Shown here piece by piece: positions 43,259 through 52,392 of a stretch of DNA of 64,000 nt. This DNA comes from CAYVBJ01 sp964415185. Its GTDB lineage: Bacteria; Bacteroidota; Rhodothermia; Balneolales; Balneolaceae. The first letter of the stretch is position 1, and each line of letters begins with the position of its first letter. The DNA lies in contig CAYPZI010000003.1 of the NCBI GenBank assembly GCA_964415185.1, positions 9,651 to 73,650 on the forward strand, given 5' to 3'. Both the position numbers and the translations under genes were made by a program. The notes beneath the pieces were generated by a model. The model saw nothing but the letters and a program-made list of their open reading frames with translations, made no database searches and was not told where the DNA came from.

Positions 43259-44902
43259 TTAACCTCCCAAAACCTCTTTGACGATAGATTGAGCCTCATT
43301 TTGAATCTGTTCTAAATGTTCATTGCCTTTAAAACTTTCCGTATAGATCTTGTAAATATCTTCGGTGCCGGAGGGACGGGCAGCAAACCATCCGTTTTCA
43401 GTTACAACCTTTAATCCGCCGACAGGTGCCTGGTTTCCAGGTGCATGTGTCAGTTTTTGAATAATCGGCTCCCCTGCCATTTGTTCTGCTTTCACCTGGT
43501 CAGGAGTCAGATTGGCCAGTTTCTTTTTTTGATCAGGGGTTGCAGGGGCATCAAGACGCTCATATACGGGACTTCCAAACTCTTTTTCAAGTTCGCTATA
43601 ATGCTCTGAGGGATCACTTCCGGTTTTAGCCGTAATTTCAGCAGCGAGAAGGTTCAGGATAATGCCGTCTTTATCGGTAGTCCATACCGATCCGTCCGTT
43701 CTGAGAAAGGAAGCTCCTGCACTCTCTTCGCCGCCAAATCCATACGATCCATCTAAAAGCCCGTCGACAAACCATTTGAACCCAACCGGGACCTCTGCCA
43801 GTGTTTGTCCGAGAGATTTCGCCACACGGTCGATCATGCTGCTCGAAACCAGGGTCTTCCCTATCTTGATATCGGCAGGCCAGTTCGGCCTGTTTTGGAA
43901 TAAATATTGTATAGCTACAGCCAAATAATGATTCGGATTCATCAAACCTGCACTTTTAGTAACAATTCCGTGACGGTCAAAATCCGGGTCATTGCCAAAT
44001 GCAATGTCATAACGGTCTTTCAGGTCAATCAGGCTTGCCATTGCATACGGAGAAGAACAATCCATCCGGATCTTGCCGTCCTTGTCGACCGTCATAAAAC
44101 TGAAGGTGGGATCAACCCTTGGATTTACAATATTTATGTCCAGGTTGTATTTATTGGCAATCGGTTCCCAGTATGCAATACCTGAGCCGCCCATTGGATC
44201 GGCACCGATTATAAGGCCTGAATTTTTAACCGCCTCCAAATCTACTACATTCTTCAGATCGCTGACATAGGGTTCAATAAAATCATAACCCTGCGTAGTT
44301 TCTTTGAAAATTGCATTTTGAAATGTAATTCTTTTAATGCCTTTCAAACCGTCACGCAGGTATTGATTTGCATTATCCTGTATTTCATTAGTAACAGATG
44401 TATTTGCAGGCCCGCCGTCTGTTGAATTGTATTTAAAGCCTCCGTCTGATGGTGGATTGTGGGACGGAGTTATAACGATCCCGTCAGCTTTATCATCAAC
44501 ATCCGATCGATTATAAACCAGAATAGCGTGAGAAATAACCGGAGTGGGCGTATACCCGAAATTTTGCTGGTAACGGATCGAAATATCATTTGCCGCCAGC
44601 ACTTCAACAGCGGTAATCAGGGCCGGCTCGGATAACGCGTGAGTATCCATTCCGATAAACAATGGGCCATTAATCTTGTTCTGAATCCGATAATCAGCTA
44701 CGGCTTGGCTAATGGCCATGATATGATCTTCATTGAAGGTATTGTCAAGCGAGGTACCCCGATGTCCGGAGGTGCCGAACTGTATTGAATGTTCTTTTTT
44801 ATCCGGATTGGGCTGATTTCTGTAATAGCGTGCAACCAGCCCGGGAATGTTTTCGAGAATAGTGTGAGGCGCCCTTTTTCCTGCAAGTTTATGTATAGCC
44901 AC
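43259..44902 (-). CDS. pgm: Alpha-D-glucose-specific phosphoglucomutase
   Basis: A 547-residue phosphohexomutase that converts glucose-1-phosphate and glucose-6-phosphate. The phosphoserine loop GIVITPSHNPP (Ser147), the early HSIQFGTSGHRGT, the metal loop DPDFDRHG and the C-terminal phosphate loop ARPSGTEDIYKIY are all present. The type is the bacterial Pgm of about 545 residues. The start is GTG at 44902. It sits between recB and recD, 3 bases from recD and 132 bases from recB, with a hairpin in the longer gap, so it may begin its own transcript with recD. Confidence 0.96.
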   Translation of the reverse strand: MAIHKLAGKRAPHTILENIPGLVARYYRNQPNPDKKEHSIQFGTSGHRGTSLDNTFNEDHIMAISQAVADYRIQNKINGPLFIGMDTHALSEPALITAVEVLAANDISIRYQQNFGYTPTPVISHAILVYNRSDVDDKADGIVITPSHNPPSDGGFKYNSTDGGPANTSVTNEIQDNANQYLRDGLKGIKRITFQNAIFKETTQGYDFIEPYVSDLKNVVDLEAVKNSGLIIGADPMGGSGIAYWEPIANKYNLDINIVNPRVDPTFSFMTVDKDGKIRMDCSSPYAMASLIDLKDRYDIAFGNDPDFDRHGIVTKSAGLMNPNHYLAVAIQYLFQNRPNWPADIKIGKTLVSSSMIDRVAKSLGQTLAEVPVGFKWFVDGLLDGSYGFGGEESAGASFLRTDGSVWTTDKDGIILNLLAAEITAKTGSDPSEHYSELEKEFGSPVYERLDAPATPDQKKKLANLTPDQVKAEQMAGEPIIQKLTHAPGNQAPVGGLKVVTENGWFAARPSGTEDIYKIYTESFKGNEHLEQIQNEAQSIVKEVLGG

Positions 44903-45002
44903 GATAGTTTCTATTAATTGGTTTTAAATAATTTTCCGGGTTTCATCTTAAAGATGTTTCAGTTTGGATTTAAATACAAGTTAATTGAACTCTAATTATT
45001 TA

Positions 45003-45026
45003 TCTCAACGAAATTTCCTGTTGAGA
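45003..45026 (-). terminator. Hairpin after recB
   Basis: TCTCAAC (45003-45009) pairs with GTTGAGA (45020-45026) around a ten-base loop in the gap between recB and pgm. The downstream side on the minus strand is only moderately T-rich, so termination may be partial. Confidence 0.4.
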
Positions 45027-45034
45027 AATACACG

Positions 45035-48000
45035 TTAAGGATTCCGACTCTCTGTTGACTTCGTTCCGGGGCACAACTTTTTATCTAACTTTCTGATTAT
45101 CTCTTTTTCGGGCTTGTGATAGAAAATTCCTGTTTCCTTTTCCGGGTGGATTCCTCGCACGAAAAGATAAAAAACACCACCGAAATGAGTGGAATATTTA
45201 TATCCTGACATCCGGCTTTCCAGGTATTTTGAAAGCGCTAATGCATAAAAGTGATACTGAATATCATAAGATTTATCCCTGATCTCTTCTGCCAGTAAAT
45301 CTTGATTATAATCATCATATTGATCACCCATATAATTTGATTTGTAATCAATTATATAGAATTTATCATTCTGCATCACAACAAGATCAATAAATCCTTT
45401 CATAAAAGATTTAACTGATGGTTGGCCCTGGTTTTTAAAAGTTTGTCCATTTCTAATCAGCTTCAAAACTTCATCAAAACGGGGTTCCCTGCTTTTTAAT
45501 TGAAACTCCATCTCTGATAGTTGATCTTTTTCGCCTAAACGATCCAGCCGGAGGGATTTTCCGCCAGGTACCGGCAGTGGTGTACAGCTCAGGTCTTCCG
45601 TCATTTTCAGCAGGCAATTTGTCCACTTAGCATCAATCCGGTTTCTTTCAAGCAGCTTTACGATTTTTTCTTGCAACATATCATTATCGCATTTGCCAAA
45701 GGCCCGGGATTCAAAAACCTTGTGAATAATAGTCCCGGCTTCAGCTCCTTTCGGGAAATTAAACAGGTTTGGGGTTTGGATTATCTTCTCCGGTTCCCTG
45801 ATCAAAACCGTCGGCACAGCCTCATCATAATCGGGCTCATAAACCGAACCTTCTGCGTGCATGGCAACTGATGAGAAGCTGAACATCTTTTTCCCGGGCA
45901 CAAGTTTGTCGGAAGCAGTAAACGGAATGGCTTTCATCCGGCCGGTTTTACCGGGTTTCCAATCGACAGTTTCAGATTTTTGGTCGTTCAGTGCCAATAG
46001 CTCAAAAATATCCGGACTCAGATTTGCCAATTCCTCAAGTTTTTCCGAAAAAAATTCAGGTTGCAAATCACCCGTTCCCCTCTTCATATTTTTTCCCTCT
46101 AAAAAATATGGATTCAGTGTTTTTCTGCCGCACAAGATGGCCCCGAGTCCACTAAAACAGGAATCCTGTGCAGTGCCCCAATACAAAAAATTGGCATAGC
46201 GTGCACGGGTTAAAGTCACGTAGGTTTTACGCACCTCTTCGGCGGTTTTCTCGATCAGAGATTTCATTTCGGCTTCATTTTTCGCCGGTGTATTATGAAA
46301 CGAGAAGTCCATAACCTGCCTGTATTCACCATTTTCTTTTCTATGCCAACTGATCGGAGGTTTCGTATCCGCTTGAATTGTATTCCACAAAAATGGCGCA
46401 AAAACAACCGGGTAGCTGAGTCCCTTGCTGCTATGGATTGTAGTAATTTTAACCAATTCCGAGTCGTTTTCTATTCGCAGTTGGTCTTCATCGCGTTTCA
46501 GCTTCTTTTCCCATCGTTTTTCAGTAAGCCATTTCAAAAGGCCTTCAATTTGGAAGGAATGCTCTGTCTCGGCGCGGCTGCACAATTCGGCAATTTGATA
46601 AAGGTTACTGATCACCCGGTCAGCATCTTCCAGTTCCGAAATCATGTTAAGCCCCTTCCTTTCAAAGAGAAGCCAGCGAAATGCAGGGTAGAACCCGTCC
46701 TTTTCCATTCTCTGCCTGAATATTTCAAGCTCATTGCGATATTCATTCAGCTTTTCTTCATTCTCTTTATCCGGAAACTCAGAGATGTTCAGCCCTTTGA
46801 AACCGGATAGCAAATATTTTTTAATGCTCTCTCTTTTTCCTGTTTCCGAAACACTTTCAAGCAGTAATTGAATTCTGTATGCTTCGATCGAATCAAATAC
46901 ATTTTGGCGGCTGATTTTAACCGACCGGATATTCAGCCGTTTTAATTCTTCCCTGATACTGTCCCCTTCCCTGTGACTGTTTACGAGTATCGCAATGTCA
47001 CCTGCATTTAACGGATTTTTTCCAATTTTAAAATTAACCTTATTATTATCTTTTATCATAGACGCAATCCTTTGGGCTATATCCCTGTAAATTGATCTCT
47101 TAAGATCTTCTTTATTTTGATATGTACCTTCATCTTCCCTGTTGATAATGACTTGCATCGGTTTTACGGGAATGCTGTTTTTTACTAGCTGTTCGTCAAT
47201 ATGGCCATGATCCACAGGCTGAAAAGAAAAATCATCCAGTAAAAAAACGTCATCTTCACTGGAAAAAAGTGTATTTACAGATTGTATTACACCCGCGTTA
47301 CTTCGATAATTTTTATTGAGGGTGTAGCGTGCATCCGGGGCGGAATCATTTCTTGCCTGTAAGTATGCATAGATATCAGCTCCCCTGAATTCATAGATAG
47401 CCTGCTTGGGATCTCCGATCATAATCATTGAACAACCGGGGCAATCTTTAGGATAGATCGAACTGAAAATTTCGTATTGAACAGGGTCGGTATCCTGAAA
47501 TTCGTCAACAAGGGCAACAGGAAATCCGGCTCTCAGTTTCTTTGAAAAATAAGAACCGTTACGCCCTTTCAGGCTATTTGTCATAGAGATGAGCAAGTCA
47601 TCATAAGTGAGAGTGGTACTTGTTTGTCTTTTCTCTTCATGGAGATTCACAACTGAGTGAATCATCTGAAGCTGCAAAGCCGTTTTAGCTTCATCAAGTG
47701 AGTCAGTCAGATCTTTTAATCTGTCACATAGTTTGTAAAACGGCCTGCTTAATTCAGACTCCCGCCCTTTCCTTGTGTAGTTTTCCGGATTGTCGTGATA
47801 AGAAGCTGTAAATTTTTCCAGGTTTTTGGATTTTAACGAATCAAGGTCATTTTTAAGCAAAAGATGATCCATCTCAATTCTCCATTTACCTAAAGAATTT
47901 TCCGTGAACCGGGAAAGGTTACTGGATGCCAGTTCATTACAGATCTCATCCTGTTCTTGCTGCCACACAGGTTTCATCTCTTTTTTTAGATCTATGACGC

Positions 48001-48661
48001 TTTCTGCCCATATGCCGGGCTCACACAATTCATCTTGCGGGGGCTCCAGTAATGCATAGGGTTTGGAAATAACGTTTCCTGCAAGTTTTATCAGCTCATC
48101 AGGATTTTTTGCGATTTTTCTGAAGAGTTCATAGAATAACTGATTAGTATCGTTTTTATCTCTGTCGGAAATGAAATTTCTCCAGTAATCTTCACAAATT
48201 TCTTTCAATAACCTGTCGCTCTCTTCTACTTCCAATTCTGCCGGAACTCCTGAAGCCAGCACCTGTTCGTTCAGTGCAGACTGACAAAAACCGTGAATCG
48301 TTGAAATAGATACATCATCAAAATTTGCAATAGCCTCACGCAGACGCTTCAAAGCTTTTTTGTCATCTTTGAATGTATTCAGAAATTCTTTGCCGAAACT
48401 ATCTGTAGTTGAAGAATCAGCCGTAGTCAGTAATCTGAAACAATCACTCAGACGGTCATAAATTCTTGCTTTCAGTTCCCTTGTGGCTGCCTTTGTAAAA
48501 GTTACAACCAGGATTTGATCGGCTTTGCACCGCCCTTCTGCCACAAACCGGGCAAATAAGCCGGCTATGGTATAGGTTTTACCGGTACCGGCACTGGCTT
48601 CAATCAATACCCTGGAAGCGGGCTGAAAACTGAAAAAATCAAAGATTTTCATATCACTCAT
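45035..48661 (-). CDS. recB: Exodeoxyribonuclease V beta subunit (RecB)
   Basis: A 1208-residue helicase-nuclease. The N-terminal Walker A is EASAGTGKTYT (GTGKT ending at residue 29), then VVTFTKAATRELKARI, VDEFQDTDPVQYEIF, GDPKQAIYEFRGADIY, TIHSSKGLSYPVVFAP and VTLTRARYANFLYW. The C-terminal nuclease domain shows the catalytic pattern KGFIDLVV..YIIDYKSN. RecBCD processes double-strand breaks for recombination and degrades foreign DNA. Its start overlaps the recC stop by 4 bases (ATGA). Length and motif order match the family. Confidence 0.96.
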   Translation of the reverse strand: MSDMKIFDFFSFQPASRVLIEASAGTGKTYTIAGLFARFVAEGRCKADQILVVTFTKAATRELKARIYDRLSDCFRLLTTADSSTTDSFGKEFLNTFKDDKKALKRLREAIANFDDVSISTIHGFCQSALNEQVLASGVPAELEVEESDRLLKEICEDYWRNFISDRDKNDTNQLFYELFRKIAKNPDELIKLAGNVISKPYALLEPPQDELCEPGIWAESVIDLKKEMKPVWQQEQDEICNELASSNLSRFTENSLGKWRIEMDHLLLKNDLDSLKSKNLEKFTASYHDNPENYTRKGRESELSRPFYKLCDRLKDLTDSLDEAKTALQLQMIHSVVNLHEEKRQTSTTLTYDDLLISMTNSLKGRNGSYFSKKLRAGFPVALVDEFQDTDPVQYEIFSSIYPKDCPGCSMIMIGDPKQAIYEFRGADIYAYLQARNDSAPDARYTLNKNYRSNAGVIQSVNTLFSSEDDVFLLDDFSFQPVDHGHIDEQLVKNSIPVKPMQVIINREDEGTYQNKEDLKRSIYRDIAQRIASMIKDNNKVNFKIGKNPLNAGDIAILVNSHREGDSIREELKRLNIRSVKISRQNVFDSIEAYRIQLLLESVSETGKRESIKKYLLSGFKGLNISEFPDKENEEKLNEYRNELEIFRQRMEKDGFYPAFRWLLFERKGLNMISELEDADRVISNLYQIAELCSRAETEHSFQIEGLLKWLTEKRWEKKLKRDEDQLRIENDSELVKITTIHSSKGLSYPVVFAPFLWNTIQADTKPPISWHRKENGEYRQVMDFSFHNTPAKNEAEMKSLIEKTAEEVRKTYVTLTRARYANFLYWGTAQDSCFSGLGAILCGRKTLNPYFLEGKNMKRGTGDLQPEFFSEKLEELANLSPDIFELLALNDQKSETVDWKPGKTGRMKAIPFTASDKLVPGKKMFSFSSVAMHAEGSVYEPDYDEAVPTVLIREPEKIIQTPNLFNFPKGAEAGTIIHKVFESRAFGKCDNDMLQEKIVKLLERNRIDAKWTNCLLKMTEDLSCTPLPVPGGKSLRLDRLGEKDQLSEMEFQLKSREPRFDEVLKLIRNGQTFKNQGQPSVKSFMKGFIDLVVMQNDKFYIIDYKSNYMGDQYDDYNQDLLAEEIRDKSYDIQYHFYALALSKYLESRMSGYKYSTHFGGVFYLFVRGIHPEKETGIFYHKPEKEIIRKLDKKLCPGTKSTESRNP

Positions 48662-51600
48662 TCCAGGTGAAGAATTAAATCGTTAAAAACCATTTTCGCA
48701 TTCTCAAGGAATTCAGTTTGCTCCAGCGGATTCTTCCTTCCAAACCAAAGGCTGTACACAGGATCATCACTTTCAGGAAACACATATTGATTCCCAAACC
48801 ATTTGGTTTCTGCCTTTCTGACAGCTCTATTAAAGTCATCTCCGTTCAAAGCCTCCGTAAAATCAAAAGCGGTGACCGGTGCAAAATAAAACGGTTTATG
48901 AATCCCTTTTTGATAGATACGGACAAATTTTGACAGTACCGAAGCTGCATCCTCTACCTCTTTAAAGCTGATCCAGTCGTTTTCATCTTTTTTTGCATTA
49001 AACAAAATATGGTTTTCAATCCGGGTAACACCATATTCATACAGAAGCAAAAGGTACCTGATCCAGGCTACTATCAGGCTCTTTCCGTTTTTGGAAGAAA
49101 GGAAGAAATCAACATATCCATCTTTTAAATAAGTATCGATCATTCCGTTTAATTGAATATTCCCTAATTCAGTTGTGATTCCAATAGAATTTTTTTGATC
49201 AGATCCTGATTTTTCATGGATTGCTTCCAGTACATTTTGAGAATTGATGATTACCGAATCTGTAAATAAGTCTCCCGGAAACCCATCGGGGGCAGCACCG
49301 CTTTGAATAAATAATTTTTTTACGAGTGCAGGATCGGTGCCGTGTTCAAACCAGTTAATGGAAGGAGCTGCTAATCTGTAATTCAAAAGGCCGTCATCGG
49401 TAAAATATTCCTTACCGAGGTTATCGTCAAAATCTGATAAATAGGCTCCAAAATTTTTCTGCAAAAAGAATTTTAAAGGATGCCTGAAAAATGATTCGAG
49501 GTCAGACACCGTAACTTCTTTTTTACCATCAGATTCTGATAATTTATTATCAGTATAAAGCCCGTTTTTGCCGGTTCCTTCAAGTATAGACAAAGCCACT
49601 TTTGAATACGTTTCGGAATACGTTTTTTCTGCATCAAGTGCTTTTCCGGTAAAGCCATGCAAGGAATGTTCGCTGATCAATTTTTTTTTGGAGACGCCTG
49701 TCCGGTCCTGAATAATGTCCATCCATTTTTCAAGAATCACCGAAGGAGGAATCTCCTCATTGTCTTCGGCACTTCTTCCGATATAACTGATGAATAATTT
49801 TTGAGTGGCAGCCATAACATATTGTATAAAAAGATGCCGGTCCTCATCTTTTACCGTTGTATCGCGAGGTAATGGTGAATATTGAATCAGATCAAACTCG
49901 GGTGCGGTAATATTTCTGGGAAAGTTTTCTTCATTCAGCCCGATCATGGCCACCACTTTATGGGGCAGATTTCTTAAGGGCACCATGGGACTGAACAGAA
50001 CACCACCGGTAAATGATATTGATGAAGAGTAACCGGTTTCTATTTTCGATTTAAGCCGGCTTCTGAATATATCAAAAGGGATGCGGTTTTGATAACCGGC
50101 CAGTTTGCTCTCTTCAGAAACAGACTGTATCGATTCGGCCAATTCATAAAACGGATAGTCACCGCTATCAGACGGAAAAATCGCATCCATCCAGGTCAAT
50201 GCCTTTTCACACCATTCTGAAACCGTAAAAACCGAATGGGTCTGTAAATAAATATCCTTAAGCCTGTGAATGAATTCTGAAAACTTCCCCAATAGTTCAT
50301 TTGAATCAGATGAATCCAAACCATAAAACGGAGGGGTTTCATTTATGAACTGAAAATCACTTAAATCAAATATACTTCCTGTCCATAACCTGTTTAAAGC
50401 AGCAGTGAAGGTATTTGTGGTATTTCCAGGTTGTTTATACTCTTTCCTATGAGTGTGGTCGATTCCCCAGGTTACATTATTCCCGATAATCCAGTTCCTT
50501 ATTTCGGCAATATCCGATTCATTGAATTCAAATTTATCCATCACGGGTTTGTTATGAAGGACTTCCAGTATATCCGCTGCATGCCACCGGCCATCAATCA
50601 TCTCAATCATTCTCTTGAAAACATTTGCCAGCAAATCCTTTTGTCCATGTACATCAGCCGCCAAAGAATATGGAATTCGTGGTACGGAGCCGTCACTATT
50701 TCCAAATACGGCATGAATGAAAGGAACATATTCATCCATTGACGGTGAGACGACGGCGATTTCATCCGGCCTGATATCTCCGGATTTTTCAAAGTACTCA
50801 AGAAGAAATTCGTGAAGGATCTCAACTTCACGAAGAGGCGAATGGCAGGAATGAACATGAAGCGTATCATCAGGCTCAATCCGTTTTCCCTGAATATCCT
50901 GTAGGAAAAGGCAATTCTGAACTGTATTTAAAAAAGTATCGTTTTCATTCCTTTCAAAATGAGATTCAACTTTTAAAGAGGCATTGCCGGAAAGAAAGTG
51001 ATTCCATGATTTGTCGGCATATATCTCTTCTTTCAGCATCTCCTCCAGGTAGACGTTTTCTGGTAACTCATTTTCAAGTGGGTCAGTTAACCGGCAGGTG
51101 AACAAATGGACTGGGTACTTTTCAGAGTATGCAGCAATTAACCTGACAAGAGGTTCGGGAAGTTTACCGGGATGGAAAATATTAAGCGGAGTAATTGTAT
51201 CACTTTCAGTTTCTCCACTTTTAATTTTTAGCAGAAGTTCTTGTTGCAGGTCGGTTCTGCTGTAGCCGGATACGTCATCGTATATAGTATCCCAATGTTG
51301 TTTCAAATTTTTCCACAAATCTTTTTGCCATCTTTCATGATGATGATCCGATATTAGCCGGTCATTATCCCAGGCAGTTATCATCCCGGGCCTGTGAACC
51401 AGGTATTTATCAAAAACAGAAGCAATCAGTCCACTCAACTGCCAGCAGCGTATCAAACGTCTTTCAGTATCTGAAACATCGATGTAATTTCGAAGAACGG
51501 TTGCAGATTCGGTGATTTTGTCCTCGCTGATCAGATCCATAACCGGCCATCTGAGAGGATCTAAATCCGTAGCAAGTGTTTCAGGCAAAACGGGATACAG

Positions 51601-51825
51601 TTTTCTGATTTCATTCCACATCCATTCGGCAGGCAATTGATAGTCAATATTTGCAGTAATCTCATTTAGCGAAGCCAACTGAAACTGAAGCCATCGCATG
51701 TTATCCCGGTTTGGAATGATGACTCTGTGCCCTTGAAGAGGGTGAGAAAATTTCTGAGAATTCAGCGACTCATTCAATCGTTCGGCAAGCCAATCAAGCC
51801 GGTTGCTCCTGTAAAGGTACAGCAT
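48658..51825 (-). CDS. recC: Exodeoxyribonuclease V gamma subunit (RecC)
   Basis: A 1055-residue RecC-like protein, the non-catalytic subunit that in E. coli scans for Chi sites. Typical segments are YRSNRLDWLAERLNESL at the start, VIIPNRDNMRWLQFQLA, LHVHSCHSPLREVEILHEFL and IPYSLAADV, with a C-terminal inactive nuclease-like domain. The helicase motifs are degraded, as expected. It is the first gene of the recC-recB pair and overlaps recB by 4 bases. Upstream lies the 567-base repeat region, which must contain its promoter if it is not transcribed from further away. Confidence 0.93.
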   Translation of the reverse strand: MLYLYRSNRLDWLAERLNESLNSQKFSHPLQGHRVIIPNRDNMRWLQFQLASLNEITANIDYQLPAEWMWNEIRKLYPVLPETLATDLDPLRWPVMDLISEDKITESATVLRNYIDVSDTERRLIRCWQLSGLIASVFDKYLVHRPGMITAWDNDRLISDHHHERWQKDLWKNLKQHWDTIYDDVSGYSRTDLQQELLLKIKSGETESDTITPLNIFHPGKLPEPLVRLIAAYSEKYPVHLFTCRLTDPLENELPENVYLEEMLKEEIYADKSWNHFLSGNASLKVESHFERNENDTFLNTVQNCLFLQDIQGKRIEPDDTLHVHSCHSPLREVEILHEFLLEYFEKSGDIRPDEIAVVSPSMDEYVPFIHAVFGNSDGSVPRIPYSLAADVHGQKDLLANVFKRMIEMIDGRWHAADILEVLHNKPVMDKFEFNESDIAEIRNWIIGNNVTWGIDHTHRKEYKQPGNTTNTFTAALNRLWTGSIFDLSDFQFINETPPFYGLDSSDSNELLGKFSEFIHRLKDIYLQTHSVFTVSEWCEKALTWMDAIFPSDSGDYPFYELAESIQSVSEESKLAGYQNRIPFDIFRSRLKSKIETGYSSSISFTGGVLFSPMVPLRNLPHKVVAMIGLNEENFPRNITAPEFDLIQYSPLPRDTTVKDEDRHLFIQYVMAATQKLFISYIGRSAEDNEEIPPSVILEKWMDIIQDRTGVSKKKLISEHSLHGFTGKALDAEKTYSETYSKVALSILEGTGKNGLYTDNKLSESDGKKEVTVSDLESFFRHPLKFFLQKNFGAYLSDFDDNLGKEYFTDDGLLNYRLAAPSINWFEHGTDPALVKKLFIQSGAAPDGFPGDLFTDSVIINSQNVLEAIHEKSGSDQKNSIGITTELGNIQLNGMIDTYLKDGYVDFFLSSKNGKSLIVAWIRYLLLLYEYGVTRIENHILFNAKKDENDWISFKEVEDAASVLSKFVRIYQKGIHKPFYFAPVTAFDFTEALNGDDFNRAVRKAETKWFGNQYVFPESDDPVYSLWFGRKNPLEQTEFLENAKMVFNDLILHLE

Positions 51826-51885
51826 TCACTTTTTTATGGATAATAATGAGAAATCAACCACTTTGGAAACTGATTTTTGGCGCCG

Positions 51886-52075
51886 ACCCTCGTCTGACGA
51901 CTGAGGGCAGAATTCCAGCCGGGGGTCAGCCAGCTATCAAGTCGTCTGACGAGTGATACGGGTAGAAATCCAACCCACGCCACCCTCGGGCTCATTGCCC
52001 TTTTAAATTCGACAGACGAGTGATCGTAGCAGGCACTGGTTCCGGCATCAGATCTGCTCGTCAGTCGAGGGCAGT
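51886..52075. repeat. Tandem repeat unit 1 (about 190 bp)
   Basis: The unit contains four related palindromic cores: CTCGTCTGACGACTGAG near 51889, GTCGTCTGACGAGTGA at 51941, GACAGACGAGTGA at 52011 and CTCGTCAGTCGAG at 52057. The spacers are shared in part with unit 2, notably GGCACTGGTTCCGGC and CATTGCCCTTTT. Confidence 0.8.
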
Positions 52076-52275
52076 GACCCTCGTCTGACGACTGAGAGCA
52101 AGATTAATCAACAGGCATATAACTCTCCGGTCGTCTGACGAGTGAAACGGCTGAATCCAACCGGCATTATCCCACGCCACGCCCGGGCTCCATTGCCCTT
52201 TTGAATTCGACAGACGAGTGATCGCGACAGGCACTGGTTCCGGCGACAGCTCAACTCGTCAGTTGAGGGAGTTGT
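52076..52275. repeat. Tandem repeat unit 2 (about 200 bp)
   Basis: An imperfect second copy of the unit before it, with the same four cores in the same order: near 52079, at 52130, at 52208 and near 52255. The spacer between the first two cores is quite different from unit 1, while the right half is well conserved. Conservation concentrated at the palindromes suggests they are the functional part. Confidence 0.8.
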
Positions 52276-52392
52276 GCATCTTTTGACATTAATTTATGCG
52301 CTATCTAATTGAAATTAATGATTCTAATTGTAACACTTTCACCATGCATTTCTCTTGAATCTGAACGGTGAATCATTAAGAAATGGGATTAT

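Larger units (their letters stand above)
51826..52392. other. Non-coding region with tandem palindrome-rich repeats
   Basis: No convincing gene is found in these 567 bases. Most of it is the tandem repeat described in the two following entries. The last 117 bases before the DUF1800 gene are AT-rich. They include TTGACA at 52283-52288 with only a weak -10 candidate 17 bases later, so no promoter is called. The region separates the divergent recC and DUF1800 genes and must hold promoters for both. Confidence 0.7.

Noticed and set aside
46295..46810. 171-residue plus-strand open frame inside recB
   Set aside because: It lies entirely within the conserved recB frame on the other strand and has no family signature.
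51886..52275. CRISPR array
   Set aside because: The cores are palindromic variants with unequal spacing and the spacers are partly shared between units. No cas gene is near. A tandem repeat explains it better.
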